This document shows positions 1-6,638 of a stretch of 10,306 nucleotides of DNA, one piece after another (position 1 is the first letter of the stretch; each line of letters begins with the position of its first letter). A program made the translations under genes and the position numbers. The notes beneath the pieces are model-generated. The model worked only from the letters and a program-made list of their open reading frames with translations. It was not told the DNA's origin and did not search any database. The DNA is from Lysobacteraceae bacterium (GTDB lineage Bacteria > Pseudomonadota > Gammaproteobacteria > DSM-19610): positions 1-10,306 of the forward strand of contig JAIVHA010000058.1 in NCBI GenBank assembly GCA_020201295.1, read 5' to 3'.

Positions 1-675
1 GTCATCGTCTTCGCGCTGCAGCAGTTTCACCGGGAGATAGTGCAGCTCGGGCGCGCACCAGATGGCGGTGTAGCGTTTGTTGTCGTCCCGCAGTCGTTCC
101 AGTTTCAGGGTGTCGAAACTGCCGGCGGGGGTGTTGACGGTCTCCTCGCCGACCACCTTGAAGCGGTAGGTCTTGAGTTTGCCGCCGTCGGCGATGGCAT
201 ATTCCACATCCCGTTTTCCCCGTGCCAGGTCCTGCATCAGCGCCAGGGTGACCACCATCTTGTCCAGGGCGTCGGGGGGGATGTCCATCACCCAGGGATG
301 ACCGGCTACACGGTTTTCCACCTGCAGGGCATCCCAATCGAAGATGAGTTCGGCGTTGCGATCGCTGCGCCCGCCCGTGCGCCGGTAGAGGTATTGCATG
401 GGGCGGATCCGTTCCTGGTGCCAGGCCCATTGGCTGCGCTCCTCGACCCGGTCCTTACGAAACCAGGCGGCGATGCCCACCGGTTTGCTGCGTGATTCGT
501 ACAGGTACGCATCCCCCTGCTGGCGCAGACGGTAGACGGCCTCGCCGACGCGGATATCTTCATAGCGCAGGGTGTACTGCACCTCGAATTCCGGCAGGGG
601 CGCGGCCACCACGCAGGCGGTGGCCAGCGCGAGCAGCAATATTCCCACCAGTCTATGGAATGCTTTGCAGGTCAT
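1..675 (-). CDS. DUF3108 domain-containing exported protein (partial, C-terminus off the left edge)
   Basis: An open frame of 225 codons runs from an ATG at 675 to the first base of the window without a stop, so the C-terminus is missing. The N-terminus (MTCKAFHRLVGILLLALA...) has a basic start, a hydrophobic core and an AAP-type cleavage site near residue 25, which suggests export to the periplasm. The mature part starts PEFEVQYTLRYEDIRVGEA and continues with a beta-rich pattern (NAELIFDWDALQVEN, WVMDIPPDALDKM) typical of DUF3108 proteins. These are commonly encoded directly downstream of purN in gammaproteobacteria. The biochemical role of the family is not known. The start lies inside the last codons of purN (21 nt before its stop ends), so translation is probably coupled. 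I see only a poor Shine-Dalgarno match. Family assignment is fairly sure; function is not claimed. Confidence 0.85.
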   Translation of the reverse strand, partial: MTCKAFHRLVGILLLALATACVVAAPLPEFEVQYTLRYEDIRVGEAVYRLRQQGDAYLYESRSKPVGIAAWFRKDRVEERSQWAWHQERIRPMQYLYRRTGGRSDRNAELIFDWDALQVENRVAGHPWVMDIPPDALDKMVVTLALMQDLARGKRDVEYAIADGGKLKTYRFKVVGEETVNTPAGSFDTLKLERLRDDNKRYTAIWCAPELHYLPVKLLQREDDD

Positions 676-1330
676 GATCCAGTAGTAGCGGTGTTTCCAG
701 TGGTTTGCCATCGAGCCACACGCGGTGCTCCCGCCAGCGGATGCGGCCGCTGGCGATCAGCTCCACGGCGGCGGGGTAGAGACGGTGTTCCTCTTTGAGG
801 ACCCGCACCGCCAGGAGTTCCTCCGTATCGCCCGGGTGCACGGCCACCCGCGCCTGCAGGATCACCGGTCCACCATCCAGTTCCTCGGTGACGTAGTGCA
901 CACTGGCACCGTGTTCGGTCACGCCTTCCTGCAAGGCGCGTGCATGGGTATCGAGGCCGCGAAAGCGCGGCAACAGGGACGGATGGATATTGATCAGCCG
1001 GCCCTCGTAGTGGCGCACGAAGGCGGGCGTGAGGATGCGCATGAAGCCCGCCAGCACCACCAGCGCGGGAGCATGGGCGTCGATGGCGATCCGCAGGGCC
1101 GTATCATAGGATTCCCGATCTTCATATTCACGGTGATCCACCACCGCGGTGGAAATCCCGGCCTGGTCGGCCATGGCCAGGCCCGCGGCCCCGGGGCGGT
1201 TGCTGATGACGGCACGGATGACGGCATTCAGCCGGCCGGCCTGGATGGCGTGCAACAGGGCCTGGAAATTGCTGCCACGGCCGGACAGCAGCACCACCAG
1301 CGGCAGCGGGGAAGAGGGGGGAGTGGGCAT
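653..1330 (-). CDS. purN: phosphoribosylglycinamide formyltransferase (GART 1)
   Basis: PurN transfers a formyl group from 10-formyl-THF to glycinamide ribonucleotide, the third step of de novo purine synthesis in the cytoplasm. The 225-residue product has the family's N-terminal LLSGRGSNFQALL (about residues 14-26). It also has the catalytic NIHPSLLP segment, with Asn114 and His116, and the YVTEELDGGPVI segment with Asp152. These correspond to Asn106, His108 and Asp144 of the E. coli enzyme. Length is slightly above the usual 212 because of a longer N-terminus and a C-terminal tail. I chose the ATG at 1330 because the family motif follows closely and upstream codons belong to another frame of purM. 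It starts 26 nt after the purM stop and overlaps the downstream DUF3108 gene, so the three form one operon. No internal defect is visible. Confidence 0.97.
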   Translation of the reverse strand: MPTPPSSPLPLVVLLSGRGSNFQALLHAIQAGRLNAVIRAVISNRPGAAGLAMADQAGISTAVVDHREYEDRESYDTALRIAIDAHAPALVVLAGFMRILTPAFVRHYEGRLINIHPSLLPRFRGLDTHARALQEGVTEHGASVHYVTEELDGGPVILQARVAVHPGDTEELLAVRVLKEEHRLYPAAVELIASGRIRWREHRVWLDGKPLETPLLLDHDLQSIP

Positions 1331-1356
1331 GGCGGGTACCAGGGCCGGGCGTGGCG

Positions 1357-2033
1357 TCAGCGTTCCGTGAAGCGCACCTGGGCCGCTCCCTCGCCGGCTT
1401 CGATGTGGCCCAGCCGCCAGGCGTCTTCGCCCAGTTCCTTGAGGCGGTCCAGGGCGCGGTCGGCCTGTTCGGCGGGCACGCACAGCACCATGCCTGTACG
1501 CGGCTGCCATCGATGATGCGGTCCTTCTCCACCACACCGACACAGAAGCCGGCCAGGTCGTAGTCACCGCCGGCATACATGCCGGGCATCTCCGCCGTCT
1601 CGCCACCCACCAGCGCCGCGCCGGCCAACTCGCAGCCGCGCGCGATACCCTGGATCACGGCACTGGCCACCTCCACGTCCAGGTGGCCGGTGGCGTAGTA
1701 GTCCAGGAAGAACAGCGGCTCGGCGCCGGCCACGGCGATGTCGTTGGCGCACATGGCCACCAGGTCGATGCCGATGCCGTCGTGACGACCGGTCTCGATA
1801 GCCAGCTTGAGCTTGGTGCCCACCCCGTCCGTGCCCGATACCAGCACCGGCTGGCGGTAGCGGTCCAGGGGCAGCTCGAACAGGGCGCCGAAGCCGCCCA
1901 GGCCGCCCAGCACCCCGGGGCGGTGGGTACGCGCCACGGCGGGCTTGATGCGTTCGATCAGGGCATTGCCGGCGTCGATGTCGACGCCCGCGGCGCGGTA
2001 ACTCAGGGAATCGGGGGATTTGGGGCCAGGCAC
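1357..2033 (-). pseudogene. purM: phosphoribosylformylglycinamidine cyclo-ligase (AIR synthetase), disrupted by an out-of-frame internal deletion
   Basis: PurM closes the imidazole ring to make AIR, the fifth step of purine synthesis. From a GTG at 2033 the frame gives about 181 residues with excellent family signatures: SLSYRAAGVDIDAGNALIER, GGLGGFGALF, VSGTDGVGTKLKLA, GIDLVAMCANDI, EPLFFLDYYATG and LVGGETAEMPGMY. After DGSRVQA, at about 1488-1497, homology stops in this frame. It resumes in another frame as GMVLCVPAEQADRALDRL...VRFTER and ends at a TGA at 1357. That second piece is the normal PurM C-terminus. Compared with E. coli PurM (345 residues), about 120-125 residues are absent, including the conserved SSGPHSNGYSL and HLTGGGFxENIPR blocks. 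The missing length must be 1 modulo 3. The GTG start is an inference: no ATG lies nearer than 2183. As written no active enzyme can be made; it may be a real deletion or an assembly collapse. Confidence 0.9.
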
Positions 2034-2077
2034 GGTGGATGCGATCTCGGGTTGGTGGGAAAGGGATTGAGGGGCGT

Positions 2078-2106
2078 ATGGTAGCCACCCCGTCGGCGGG
2101 GGTAAA
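2078..2106 (-). promoter_or_regulatory. candidate sigma-70 promoter for purM-purN-DUF3108
   Basis: Read on the minus strand there is TTTACC (2101-2106), a 17-nt spacer and TACCAT (2078-2083). These match the -35 and -10 consensus at four of six positions each. The -10 lies about 45 nt upstream of the proposed purM start at 2033. The spacer contains one arm of the 12-bp inverted repeat at 2086-2142, which could be a regulatory target. Assigned by eye only. Confidence 0.4.
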
Positions 2107-2142
2107 CCCGTTGGCTTCCGCTCATTGGTGGCCGACGGGGTG
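2086..2142. promoter_or_regulatory. 12-bp inverted repeat in the divergent purM / DUF2066 control region
   Basis: CACCCCGTCGGC at 2086-2097 is perfectly complementary to GCCGACGGGGTG at 2131-2142, with 33 nt between them. The left arm lies between the proposed -35 and -10 of the purM promoter. The right arm sits directly upstream of a TGnTATGGT element (2143-2151) that could be the extended -10 of the DUF2066 operon. The arrangement is therefore nearly mirror-symmetric. It does not resemble the PurR operator known from E. coli. It could bind a regulator to both promoters, or be a chance dyad in GC-rich DNA. Confidence 0.4.
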
Positions 2143-2202
2143 TGGTATGGTACAGCCGTTTCACTCGGGGCTGAAGGAACCATACGCGTGTTGGACCGGC
2201 AA

Positions 2203-3100
2203 ATGAATCGAATCTGGCGTCGCCTGTGGGTGGCTGCCTGCCTGTGCTTGGCCGGCCCCGGTACGGTACTGGCGGCGGTGCTGCCGCTCTACGAGGCCGA
2301 GGTGTCGGTGCTGGACCAGTCCGTGGCGGCGCGCGGTCCGGCCCTGCGCGAGGCCCTGACCGAGGTGCTGATTCGGGTCAGCGGCGACCGGGCCATCGCC
2401 CACCAACCGGGTGCGACGGCCCTGCTCTCCCAGCCGGATGTCTATCTGCAGCAGTTCGGCTACCGGCCAGCCCCGGCCGATGCCCGCGGTACGGATGAAC
2501 CCTGGCGCCTGCGGGTGCGTTTCGATGGTGCCGGCCTGGAACGCGCACTGCGGGAGCGTGGCCTGCCCTACTGGGGTGATGAGCGGCCCGAGATCCTGGT
2601 CTGGCTGGCGGTGGAGGAGCGTGGCCGGCGCCAATTGCTGGGTGAAGCGGATGTGGGCGAGGTCAAGGACCGGCTGGTGAGCGTGGCGCGGCGCCGGGGC
2701 TTGCCGCTGATCTTCCCCTTGATGGACGATGCAGGACAATGAACAGCGCTGGAGCGGCAGCGATACCAGCCAGGGCGCCCTGGTCGCGGAAGGCATGGAA
2801 CGGGTCGCGGACGAACTGGCCGCCCGCTTCGCGGTGCTGGATACCGGCGGTGATGGCGCCCGCTTGCGGATCTCCGTGACGGGTGTGACGGATACCGGGG
2901 ACTACGTGCGCCTGAACCGTTATTTCGCCAGCTTGTCCGCGATCCGATCCGCGCGCCTGCAGACCCTGGCCGAGGATCGTGCCGAATATCTGCTGCAACT
3001 CCAGGGTGATGTGGCGAGCCTGGAACGGGCGCTGACCCTCGGCTCGGTGCTGCGCCCCGATCCGGATGCCGGCACCCGGCATTATCGCCTGCAACCGTGA
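2203..3100 (+). pseudogene. DUF2066 domain-containing exported protein, disrupted by an out-of-frame internal deletion
   Basis: The ATG at 2203 (GGA at 2193-2195 as a weak ribosome site) opens with a signal peptide (MNRIWRRLWVAACLCLA, then TVLAA). The DUF2066 N-terminal pattern follows: ALREALTEVLIRVSGDRAI, YLQQFGYR, LRVRFDGAGLERALRERGLPYWGDERPEILVWLAVEE and RRRGLPLIFPLMD. The frame then stops at 2742. Homology resumes in the +1-shifted frame at about 2732 (DNEQRWSGSDTSQGALVAEGMERVADELAARFAV) and ends at 3100. In the Pseudomonas homologue about 50 residues separate these two blocks, including the segment around RYGADALL and a Trp-rich strand. That part is gone here, with a missing length of 2 modulo 3. 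The family's function is unknown. It heads the operon and its TGA overlaps the next start. Confidence 0.85.
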
Positions 3101-3654
3101 ACCGGCGCGATATTCCCAACCTGATCACCTGGCTGCGCATCCTGATGGTGACGCCCTTCGTCTGGCTGTTGCTGGAGGAGCGCCATTTCGACGCCCTGGT
3201 GCTGTTCTTCATTGCCGGTTTTTCCGACGGCCTGGACGGCTTTCTGGCCAAGCGCTACGGCTGGACCAGCCGCCTCGGCGGCCTGCTCGATCCGTTGGCC
3301 GACAAACTGCTGCTGGTGAGCGCCTTCGTCACGCTCGGCTACCTGGAACTGTTGCCCGTTTACCTGGTGGCCCTGGTATTGCTGCGTGACCTGGTGATCG
3401 TGTCCGGTGCCATTGCCTACCATTTTCGCGTGGCGCCGCTGGACGCCGATCCGAGTTGGGTGAGCAAGGTGAACACAGTGTTGCAGATCGCCCTGGTGCT
3501 GCTGGTGGTCTTCAACCAGGTCCATGCCCTGCTGGGTCCCTTCTGGATGCTGATGCTGGAGACCATGGTGGTGCTTGCCACCGTCTGGAGTGGTCTGGAT
3601 TATGTCTGGACCTGGAGTCAGCGTGCCCGTCGGCACCAGGGGGCAAAGGAGTGA
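3097..3654 (+). CDS. CDP-alcohol phosphatidyltransferase family protein (PgsA-like)
   Basis: This is an integral membrane enzyme that replaces the CMP of a CDP-alcohol such as CDP-diacylglycerol with a second alcohol during phospholipid synthesis. The 185 residues are close to the E. coli PgsA length. The family signature is complete: Asp44-x2-Asp47-Gly48-x2-Ala51-Lys52-x8-Gly61-x3-Asp65-x3-Asp69, with Lys in place of the usual Arg at position 52. Several hydrophobic segments flank it. The start is GTG at 3097, overlapping the TGA of the DUF2066 gene in a GTGA, so the two are probably translationally coupled. The exact acceptor alcohol (glycerol-3-phosphate or phosphatidylglycerol) cannot be read from the sequence, so I give no gene symbol. 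The next gene starts 4 nt after its stop. Confidence 0.92.
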   Translation: MNRRDIPNLITWLRILMVTPFVWLLLEERHFDALVLFFIAGFSDGLDGFLAKRYGWTSRLGGLLDPLADKLLLVSAFVTLGYLELLPVYLVALVLLRDLVIVSGAIAYHFRVAPLDADPSWVSKVNTVLQIALVLLVVFNQVHALLGPFWMLMLETMVVLATVWSGLDYVWTWSQRARRHQGAKE

Positions 3655-3658
3655 CAGG

Positions 3659-4723
3659 ATGACGGAAGCACGCAGTTGGTTCTGGCTGGGGACGCTGCTG
3701 ATCAGTGGCTGGTTGATCTACCTGCTGGCCCCGGTATTGACTCCTTTCCTGGTCGCGGCGCTGATCGCCTACCTGGGCAGCCCCCTGGTGGAACGGCTGC
3801 AGGGGGCACGGCTGTCGCGCACCAGCGCCGTGGTGCTGGTGTTTGTCCTGTTTACCCTGGCCGTGCTGATCCTGATGCTGTTCCTGGTGCCGCTGCTGGT
3901 GAAGCAGATCGAGGCGGCGCTGGTCGTGCAGCTGCCGCGCACCCTGGAGTGGCTGCAGGGTACGGCCCTGCCTTTTCTCGGCGGCCTGGCGGGAGTGGAA
4001 ACCGAGACCCTGTTCGACATCGAGCAGCTGAAGGAATCGTTGACCGCCCACTGGCGTGAGGCGGGCGGCCTGGCGGCGCGGGTGCTGGAGTCCGTGACGC
4101 GTTCCGGGCTGGCGCTGTTCGGTTGGCTGGTCAACCTGGTGCTGATTCCCGTGGTCGCCTTCTATCTGTTGCGTGACTGGCAGTGGCTCATCGGGCGCAT
4201 CGACCAGATGTTGCCGCGCGATTGGGCGCCCACCATCCGCCTGCTGGCCGGTGAATCCGATACGGTGCTGGGTGCCTTCCTGCGTGGCCAGTTGCTGGTC
4301 ATGCTGGCCCTGGGGCTGGTCTATACCCTGGGCCTCTGGATCCTGGGGCTCGAGCTGGCGCTGCTGATCGGCTTGTTGGCGGGCCTGGTGAGTTTCGTGC
4401 CCTACCTGGGTTTCACCATTGGTGTCCTGGCCGCCCTGCTGGCGGGCTGGTTCCAGTTCCAGGAATTCATGCCTTTGTTGTGGGTGGTGGTGGTGTTTGG
4501 ACTGGGGCAGTTGCTGGAAAGCCTGGTGCTGACCCCGAAACTGGTCGGAGACTGCATCGGTCTGCATCCCGTGGCGGTGATCTTCGCCGTCATGGCCGGT
4601 GGCCAGCTGTTCGGCTTCGTCGGTGTGCTGTTGGCCCTGCCGGTGGCCTCGGTGGTGATGGTCTTGCTGCGTTACGCCTACCGGCAATACCTCGACAGCG
4701 ACGTATACGAAGGCAAGGAGTGA
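3659..4723 (+). CDS. perM: AI-2E transporter / PerM family permease
   Basis: This is a polytopic inner-membrane protein of 354 residues, the usual length for the family (E. coli PerM about 353). The N-terminus has two closely spaced hydrophobic segments (WFWLGTLLISGWLIYLL and LTPFLVAALIAYLGSPLVERL). A third follows (SAVVLVFVLFTLAVLILMLF), then a soluble region around residues 85-150. The C-terminal half is hydrophobic and includes the family-typical FVPYLGFTIGVLAALLA and PKLVGDCIGLHPVAVIFAV segments. The ATG at 3659 has a strong AAGGAG 7 nt upstream, inside the end of the preceding gene. Related proteins have been linked to autoinducer-2 export (TqsA) or Na+/H+ antiport; PerM itself is poorly defined, so substrate is open. 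In many gammaproteobacteria this gene lies directly upstream of hda, as here. Confidence 0.92.
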   Translation: MTEARSWFWLGTLLISGWLIYLLAPVLTPFLVAALIAYLGSPLVERLQGARLSRTSAVVLVFVLFTLAVLILMLFLVPLLVKQIEAALVVQLPRTLEWLQGTALPFLGGLAGVETETLFDIEQLKESLTAHWREAGGLAARVLESVTRSGLALFGWLVNLVLIPVVAFYLLRDWQWLIGRIDQMLPRDWAPTIRLLAGESDTVLGAFLRGQLLVMLALGLVYTLGLWILGLELALLIGLLAGLVSFVPYLGFTIGVLAALLAGWFQFQEFMPLLWVVVVFGLGQLLESLVLTPKLVGDCIGLHPVAVIFAVMAGGQLFGFVGVLLALPVASVVMVLLRYAYRQYLDSDVYEGKE

Positions 4724-4728
4724 GCGCC

Positions 4729-5427
4729 GTGCATCCGCAACTGCCCCTGGGGCTGCGGTTGGGCGATCATGCGCGGTTCCGGAATTTTTTCGCGGGCCCC
4801 AACGCCGAAGTGCTCGCGGCCCTGCGTGTCTTGGCGGAGGCCGGCGCGCGCATGGTCTACTGCAGTGGCGCGCCCGGCACGGGCAAATCCCATTTGCTGC
4901 AGGCCACCTGTGCCGCGGCACGCGAACAGGGGCGCACGGCCTGGTACCTGCCCCTGGAGCCACAGCTGTCGCCGGCGGTGCTGGAAGGCCTGGAACAGCA
5001 GGAGGTGCTGTGCCTGGACGACCTGCAGCGGGTGGCGGGCCATGCTGCCTGGGAGGAAGCCCTGTTCCACCTCTACAATCGGGTGCGTGAACAGGAGGGA
5101 GTGCTGCTGGTGGCGGGCGACGGCCGCCCGGAGGAACTGGGCCTGGCACTGCCGGACCTGGTGTCGCGCCTGCACTGGGGTCTGCTGTACCGCCTGCGGG
5201 AACTCGATGATGCCGAGCGCCTGGCGGCCCTGCAGTTGCGCGCCGCCAGTCGCGGCCTCGACCTGCCTGTCGAAACCGGCGACTATCTGCTGCGCCGCTG
5301 TCCCCGTGACCTGCCGGCGCTTTTCGAGTTGCTGGATCGGCTCGATCTGGCCTCTCTCGCGGCCCAGCGGCGGCTCACCATTCCCTTCGTGCGCGCGGTC
5401 CTGCTCCCGGGTAATCCCGGTTATTAA
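4729..5427 (+). CDS. hda: DnaA regulatory inactivator Hda
   Basis: Hda binds the DNA-loaded beta clamp and stimulates ATP hydrolysis by DnaA, limiting re-initiation of replication. The 232-residue product matches the family length. It begins with a clamp-binding-like QLPLGLRL (residues 4-11; E. coli has QLSLPL). It carries Walker A GAPGTGKS (47-54), Walker B VLCLDD (93-98), a sensor-1 region (GVLLVAGDGRP) and SRLHWGLLYRL with the likely arginine finger Arg147. The C-terminal part contains LDLASLAAQRRLTIPFVRAVL, very close to E. coli Hda. The GTG start at 4729 has AAGGAG 8 nt upstream at the end of perM, and only 5 nt separate it from the perM stop. It is the last gene of the operon, followed by the inverted-repeat element at 5434. 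Confidence 0.95.
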   Translation: MHPQLPLGLRLGDHARFRNFFAGPNAEVLAALRVLAEAGARMVYCSGAPGTGKSHLLQATCAAAREQGRTAWYLPLEPQLSPAVLEGLEQQEVLCLDDLQRVAGHAAWEEALFHLYNRVREQEGVLLVAGDGRPEELGLALPDLVSRLHWGLLYRLRELDDAERLAALQLRAASRGLDLPVETGDYLLRRCPRDLPALFELLDRLDLASLAAQRRLTIPFVRAVLLPGNPGY

Positions 5428-5433
5428 ACCCTG

Positions 5434-5547
5434 CATTGACAAAGCCTCACGTCCCGTTGGCAGGTGTCGGCCGCATGGACGCGGCCGTCAAGCCTACAGG
5501 GATGTATTCATGGCGTCCTGCCAACGGGACGTGAGGCTTTGTCAATG
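5434..5547. repeat. hairpin element with perfect 31-bp terminal inverted repeats (MITE-like or terminator)
   Basis: Positions 5434-5464 (starting CATTGACAAAGCCTCACG) are the exact reverse complement of 5517-5547, with 52 nt between. The interior holds a second stem, CGGCCGC (5468-5474) and GCGGCCG (5481-5487) around ATGGAC, then AGCCTACAGGGATGTATTCA. I recall similar cores from intergenic repeats in other gammaproteobacteria, where spurious translations contain AYRDVFTASP-like peptides; this copy gives AYRDVFMAS in one frame. The element lies between the convergent hda and DUF2069 ends, so its stem may also terminate both transcripts. I see no clean target-site duplication. The flanks share only an imperfect TTATTAAACCC / TTAGTAACCC similarity. 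Only one copy is in the window. Confidence 0.75.
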
Positions 5548-5564
5548 TCCACCTTAGTAACCCT

Positions 5565-5966
5565 TCACTCGAGGGCTTCCCGGGCCTTGCGCAAGCGCGC
5601 GCAAGTACGCACATAGAGAATGCCTCCCGTGAACCACAGGAAGCTGAACAGCACTTCCAGCAGTCCATAGGCGCGATCCTCCGGCGTACTCCAGGCCTCC
5701 ACCGCGCCGTGGGTGAAATAGAACAACGCCAGAAACAGGCTCCAGCCCACGGTATAGGGGCGGCCGTGCAGCAGGCCGCGCAAGGGGAATAGCAACGGCG
5801 TGCACAAGAAGATCAGCACGAAGGCGGCCGGCAGGTGCAGGGAAGGACTGAGCCAGCCATACCAGGCCACCAGCAGCAGGAAGGTGCCGAAGTAGCCACC
5901 CAGGGTCAGGACCAGGTGACATAGGGCGCGCCCTCGGCGGGGATGCTGTCCTCGGTGGCTTCGCAT
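5565..5966 (-). CDS. DUF2069 domain-containing membrane protein, 5' end fused to wrbA sequence
   Basis: From about 5930 to the TGA at 5565 the frame encodes a small polytopic membrane protein: LTLGGYFGTFLLLVAWYGWL, FVLIFLCTPLLFPLRGLLHG, YTVGWSLFLALFYFTHGAVEAW and LEVLFSFLWFTGGILYVR. This matches the DUF2069 pattern of four helices and the family's order after arsC and wrbA. Its natural start is missing. The first in-frame ATG is at 5966, and the first 14 or so residues (MRSHRGQHPRRGRA) are wrbA sequence read in a wrong frame. The join to genuine DUF2069 sequence is at about 5917-5930. The core is therefore nearly complete but whether it is expressed is uncertain. The function of the family is unknown. 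Confidence 0.75.
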   Translation of the reverse strand: MRSHRGQHPRRGRALCHLVLTLGGYFGTFLLLVAWYGWLSPSLHLPAAFVLIFLCTPLLFPLRGLLHGRPYTVGWSLFLALFYFTHGAVEAWSTPEDRAYGLLEVLFSFLWFTGGILYVRTCARLRKAREALE

Positions 5967-6100
5967 ACGGTGGATACGGCCGGCACGGTGCGCAAGCGTG
6001 CCTGCATACCCGGTACTTGCTCGATGCCGCGCGCGATGAGCTGGGCCATCTCCCGGGTGGCACCGTGGCGGCTGTAGTACAGGACCAGGACATCGGCCAT
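5906..6100 (-). pseudogene. wrbA: WrbA-like NAD(P)H:quinone oxidoreductase, N-terminal fragment
   Basis: The 64-residue frame begins MADVLVLYYSRHGATREMAQ, the flavodoxin-fold FMN-phosphate loop of WrbA-type quinone reductases, and continues with the family-like LRTVPAVSTVCEATEDSIPAEGAPYVT. It then reads WS and stops at 5906. Complete members are about 200 residues, so roughly 135 residues are lost, including the SPTRFGNM flavin-binding and GGQE-type segments. The sequence passes directly into the DUF2069 gene in a different frame, which points to one deletion covering the rest of wrbA and the DUF2069 start. The ATG at 6100 overlaps the arsC stop as TGATG, with GGAG 8 nt upstream, so it is coupled to arsC. 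The product as written cannot bind FMN properly. Confidence 0.85.
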
Positions 6101-6456
6101 CAGAGGATCTCCAGTACGTTTTCCGGCGGGCGGCCCAGGGCCGCCTTGCGCTGGGTGAGCAGGATGGGACGTTCGATGAGTTGCGGGTGGTCCACCATGG
6201 CCTGGATCAGCGCCTCGCGGCTCAGGGTCGGGTCGTCCAGGCCCAGTTGCTGGTATTCGGCTTCGCCGGTGCGCAGGAGTTCCCGGGGTTCACGGCCCAG
6301 CAGTTCTAGAATCCGTTCCAGCTCCGTGGCCGTGGGCGGGGTCTTGAGATACTCGACGACCTCGGGTTCCAGGCCCTGTGCGCGCAGCAATTCCAGGGCC
6401 TGGCGCGATTTGGAGCAGCGCGGGTTGTGGTACAGGATAGCGGCGGGTCTGGCCAT
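6100..6456 (-). CDS. arsC: ArsC/YfgD family thioredoxin-fold reductase (arsenate reductase-like)
   Basis: The 118-residue product begins MARPAAILYHNPRCSKSRQA, with the single conserved Cys14 of the HNPRCSKS loop. It ends with HPQLIERPILLTQRKAALGR and PPENVLEIL, the usual C-terminal block of the family. Glutaredoxin-dependent ArsC enzymes reduce arsenate to arsenite using that cysteine. The HNPRCSKS version is typical of the YfgD-like branch, whose natural substrate is less certain, and no arsB, arsR or acr3 lies nearby. An arsenic role is therefore possible but not shown. I chose the ATG at 6456 because AGAGGA lies about 8 nt upstream and the family N-terminus begins here; an upstream ATG at 6507 would add a non-family extension. 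It is the first gene of an operon with wrbA (1-nt overlap) and DUF2069. Confidence 0.88.
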   Translation of the reverse strand: MARPAAILYHNPRCSKSRQALELLRAQGLEPEVVEYLKTPPTATELERILELLGREPRELLRTGEAEYQQLGLDDPTLSREALIQAMVDHPQLIERPILLTQRKAALGRPPENVLEIL

Positions 6457-6505
6457 GTTCGTGTCCTCTCTGGTGATGGCGGTGTGGCGGCAGTCCCGCG
6501 GGGTC

Positions 6506-6535
6506 ATTGTCCCAAAAGCCGGGCGCCGGCGTCCA
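6506..6535 (-). promoter_or_regulatory. weak candidate promoter for the arsC operon
   Basis: On the minus strand TGGACG (6530-6535), an 18-nt spacer and GACAAT (6506-6511) each match four of six consensus bases. The -10 lies 49 nt upstream of the arsC ATG. Found by eye in a GC-rich region, so this is weak support. Confidence 0.3.
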
Positions 6536-6548
6536 TGGCCCCCCTGCC

Positions 6549-6577
6549 TTGACGGTACCCGGGGCCGGTGCTACGGT
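6549..6577 (+). promoter_or_regulatory. candidate sigma-70 promoter with extended -10 for the DUF4398 lipoprotein gene
   Basis: TTGACG (6549-6554) matches five of six -35 bases. It is followed by exactly 17 nt and TACGGT (6572-6577), preceded by TGC to give an extended -10. This would leave a leader of roughly 55 nt before the ATG at 6639. The 182-nt gap 6457-6638 between the divergent arsC and lipoprotein genes otherwise holds no gene that I can see. Confidence 0.5.
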
Positions 6578-6638
6578 TGGCGCTTGCCGAACCTGTTAGG
6601 ATCGGGCCGGATCGTATCCGGGCCGAGGCCGAGCCTAG

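Noticed and set aside
1480..1510. Programmed frameshift in purM
   Set aside because: A slip of one base would keep the middle of the protein, but about 120 conserved residues are absent from all frames, and no slippery run is present.
725..1516. Plus-strand open frame of 263 codons opposite purN
   Set aside because: It is antisense to an unmistakable PurN and has no family signature.
3512..5149. Minus-strand open frame of 545 codons opposite the CDP-alcohol transferase, perM and hda
   Set aside because: It is Gln/His/Pro-rich low-complexity protein with no recognisable motif and lies antisense to three convincing genes; it follows from high GC at third positions.
5434..5547. CRISPR repeat or integron attC site
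   Set aside because: There is a single inverted pair with no direct repeat-spacer series and no integrase or attC core sites nearby.
4769..5557. Frame running through hda and the inverted repeat giving an AYRDVFMAS peptide
   Set aside because: The peptide comes from the repeat element, and the rest is the wrong frame of hda; it is not a gene.
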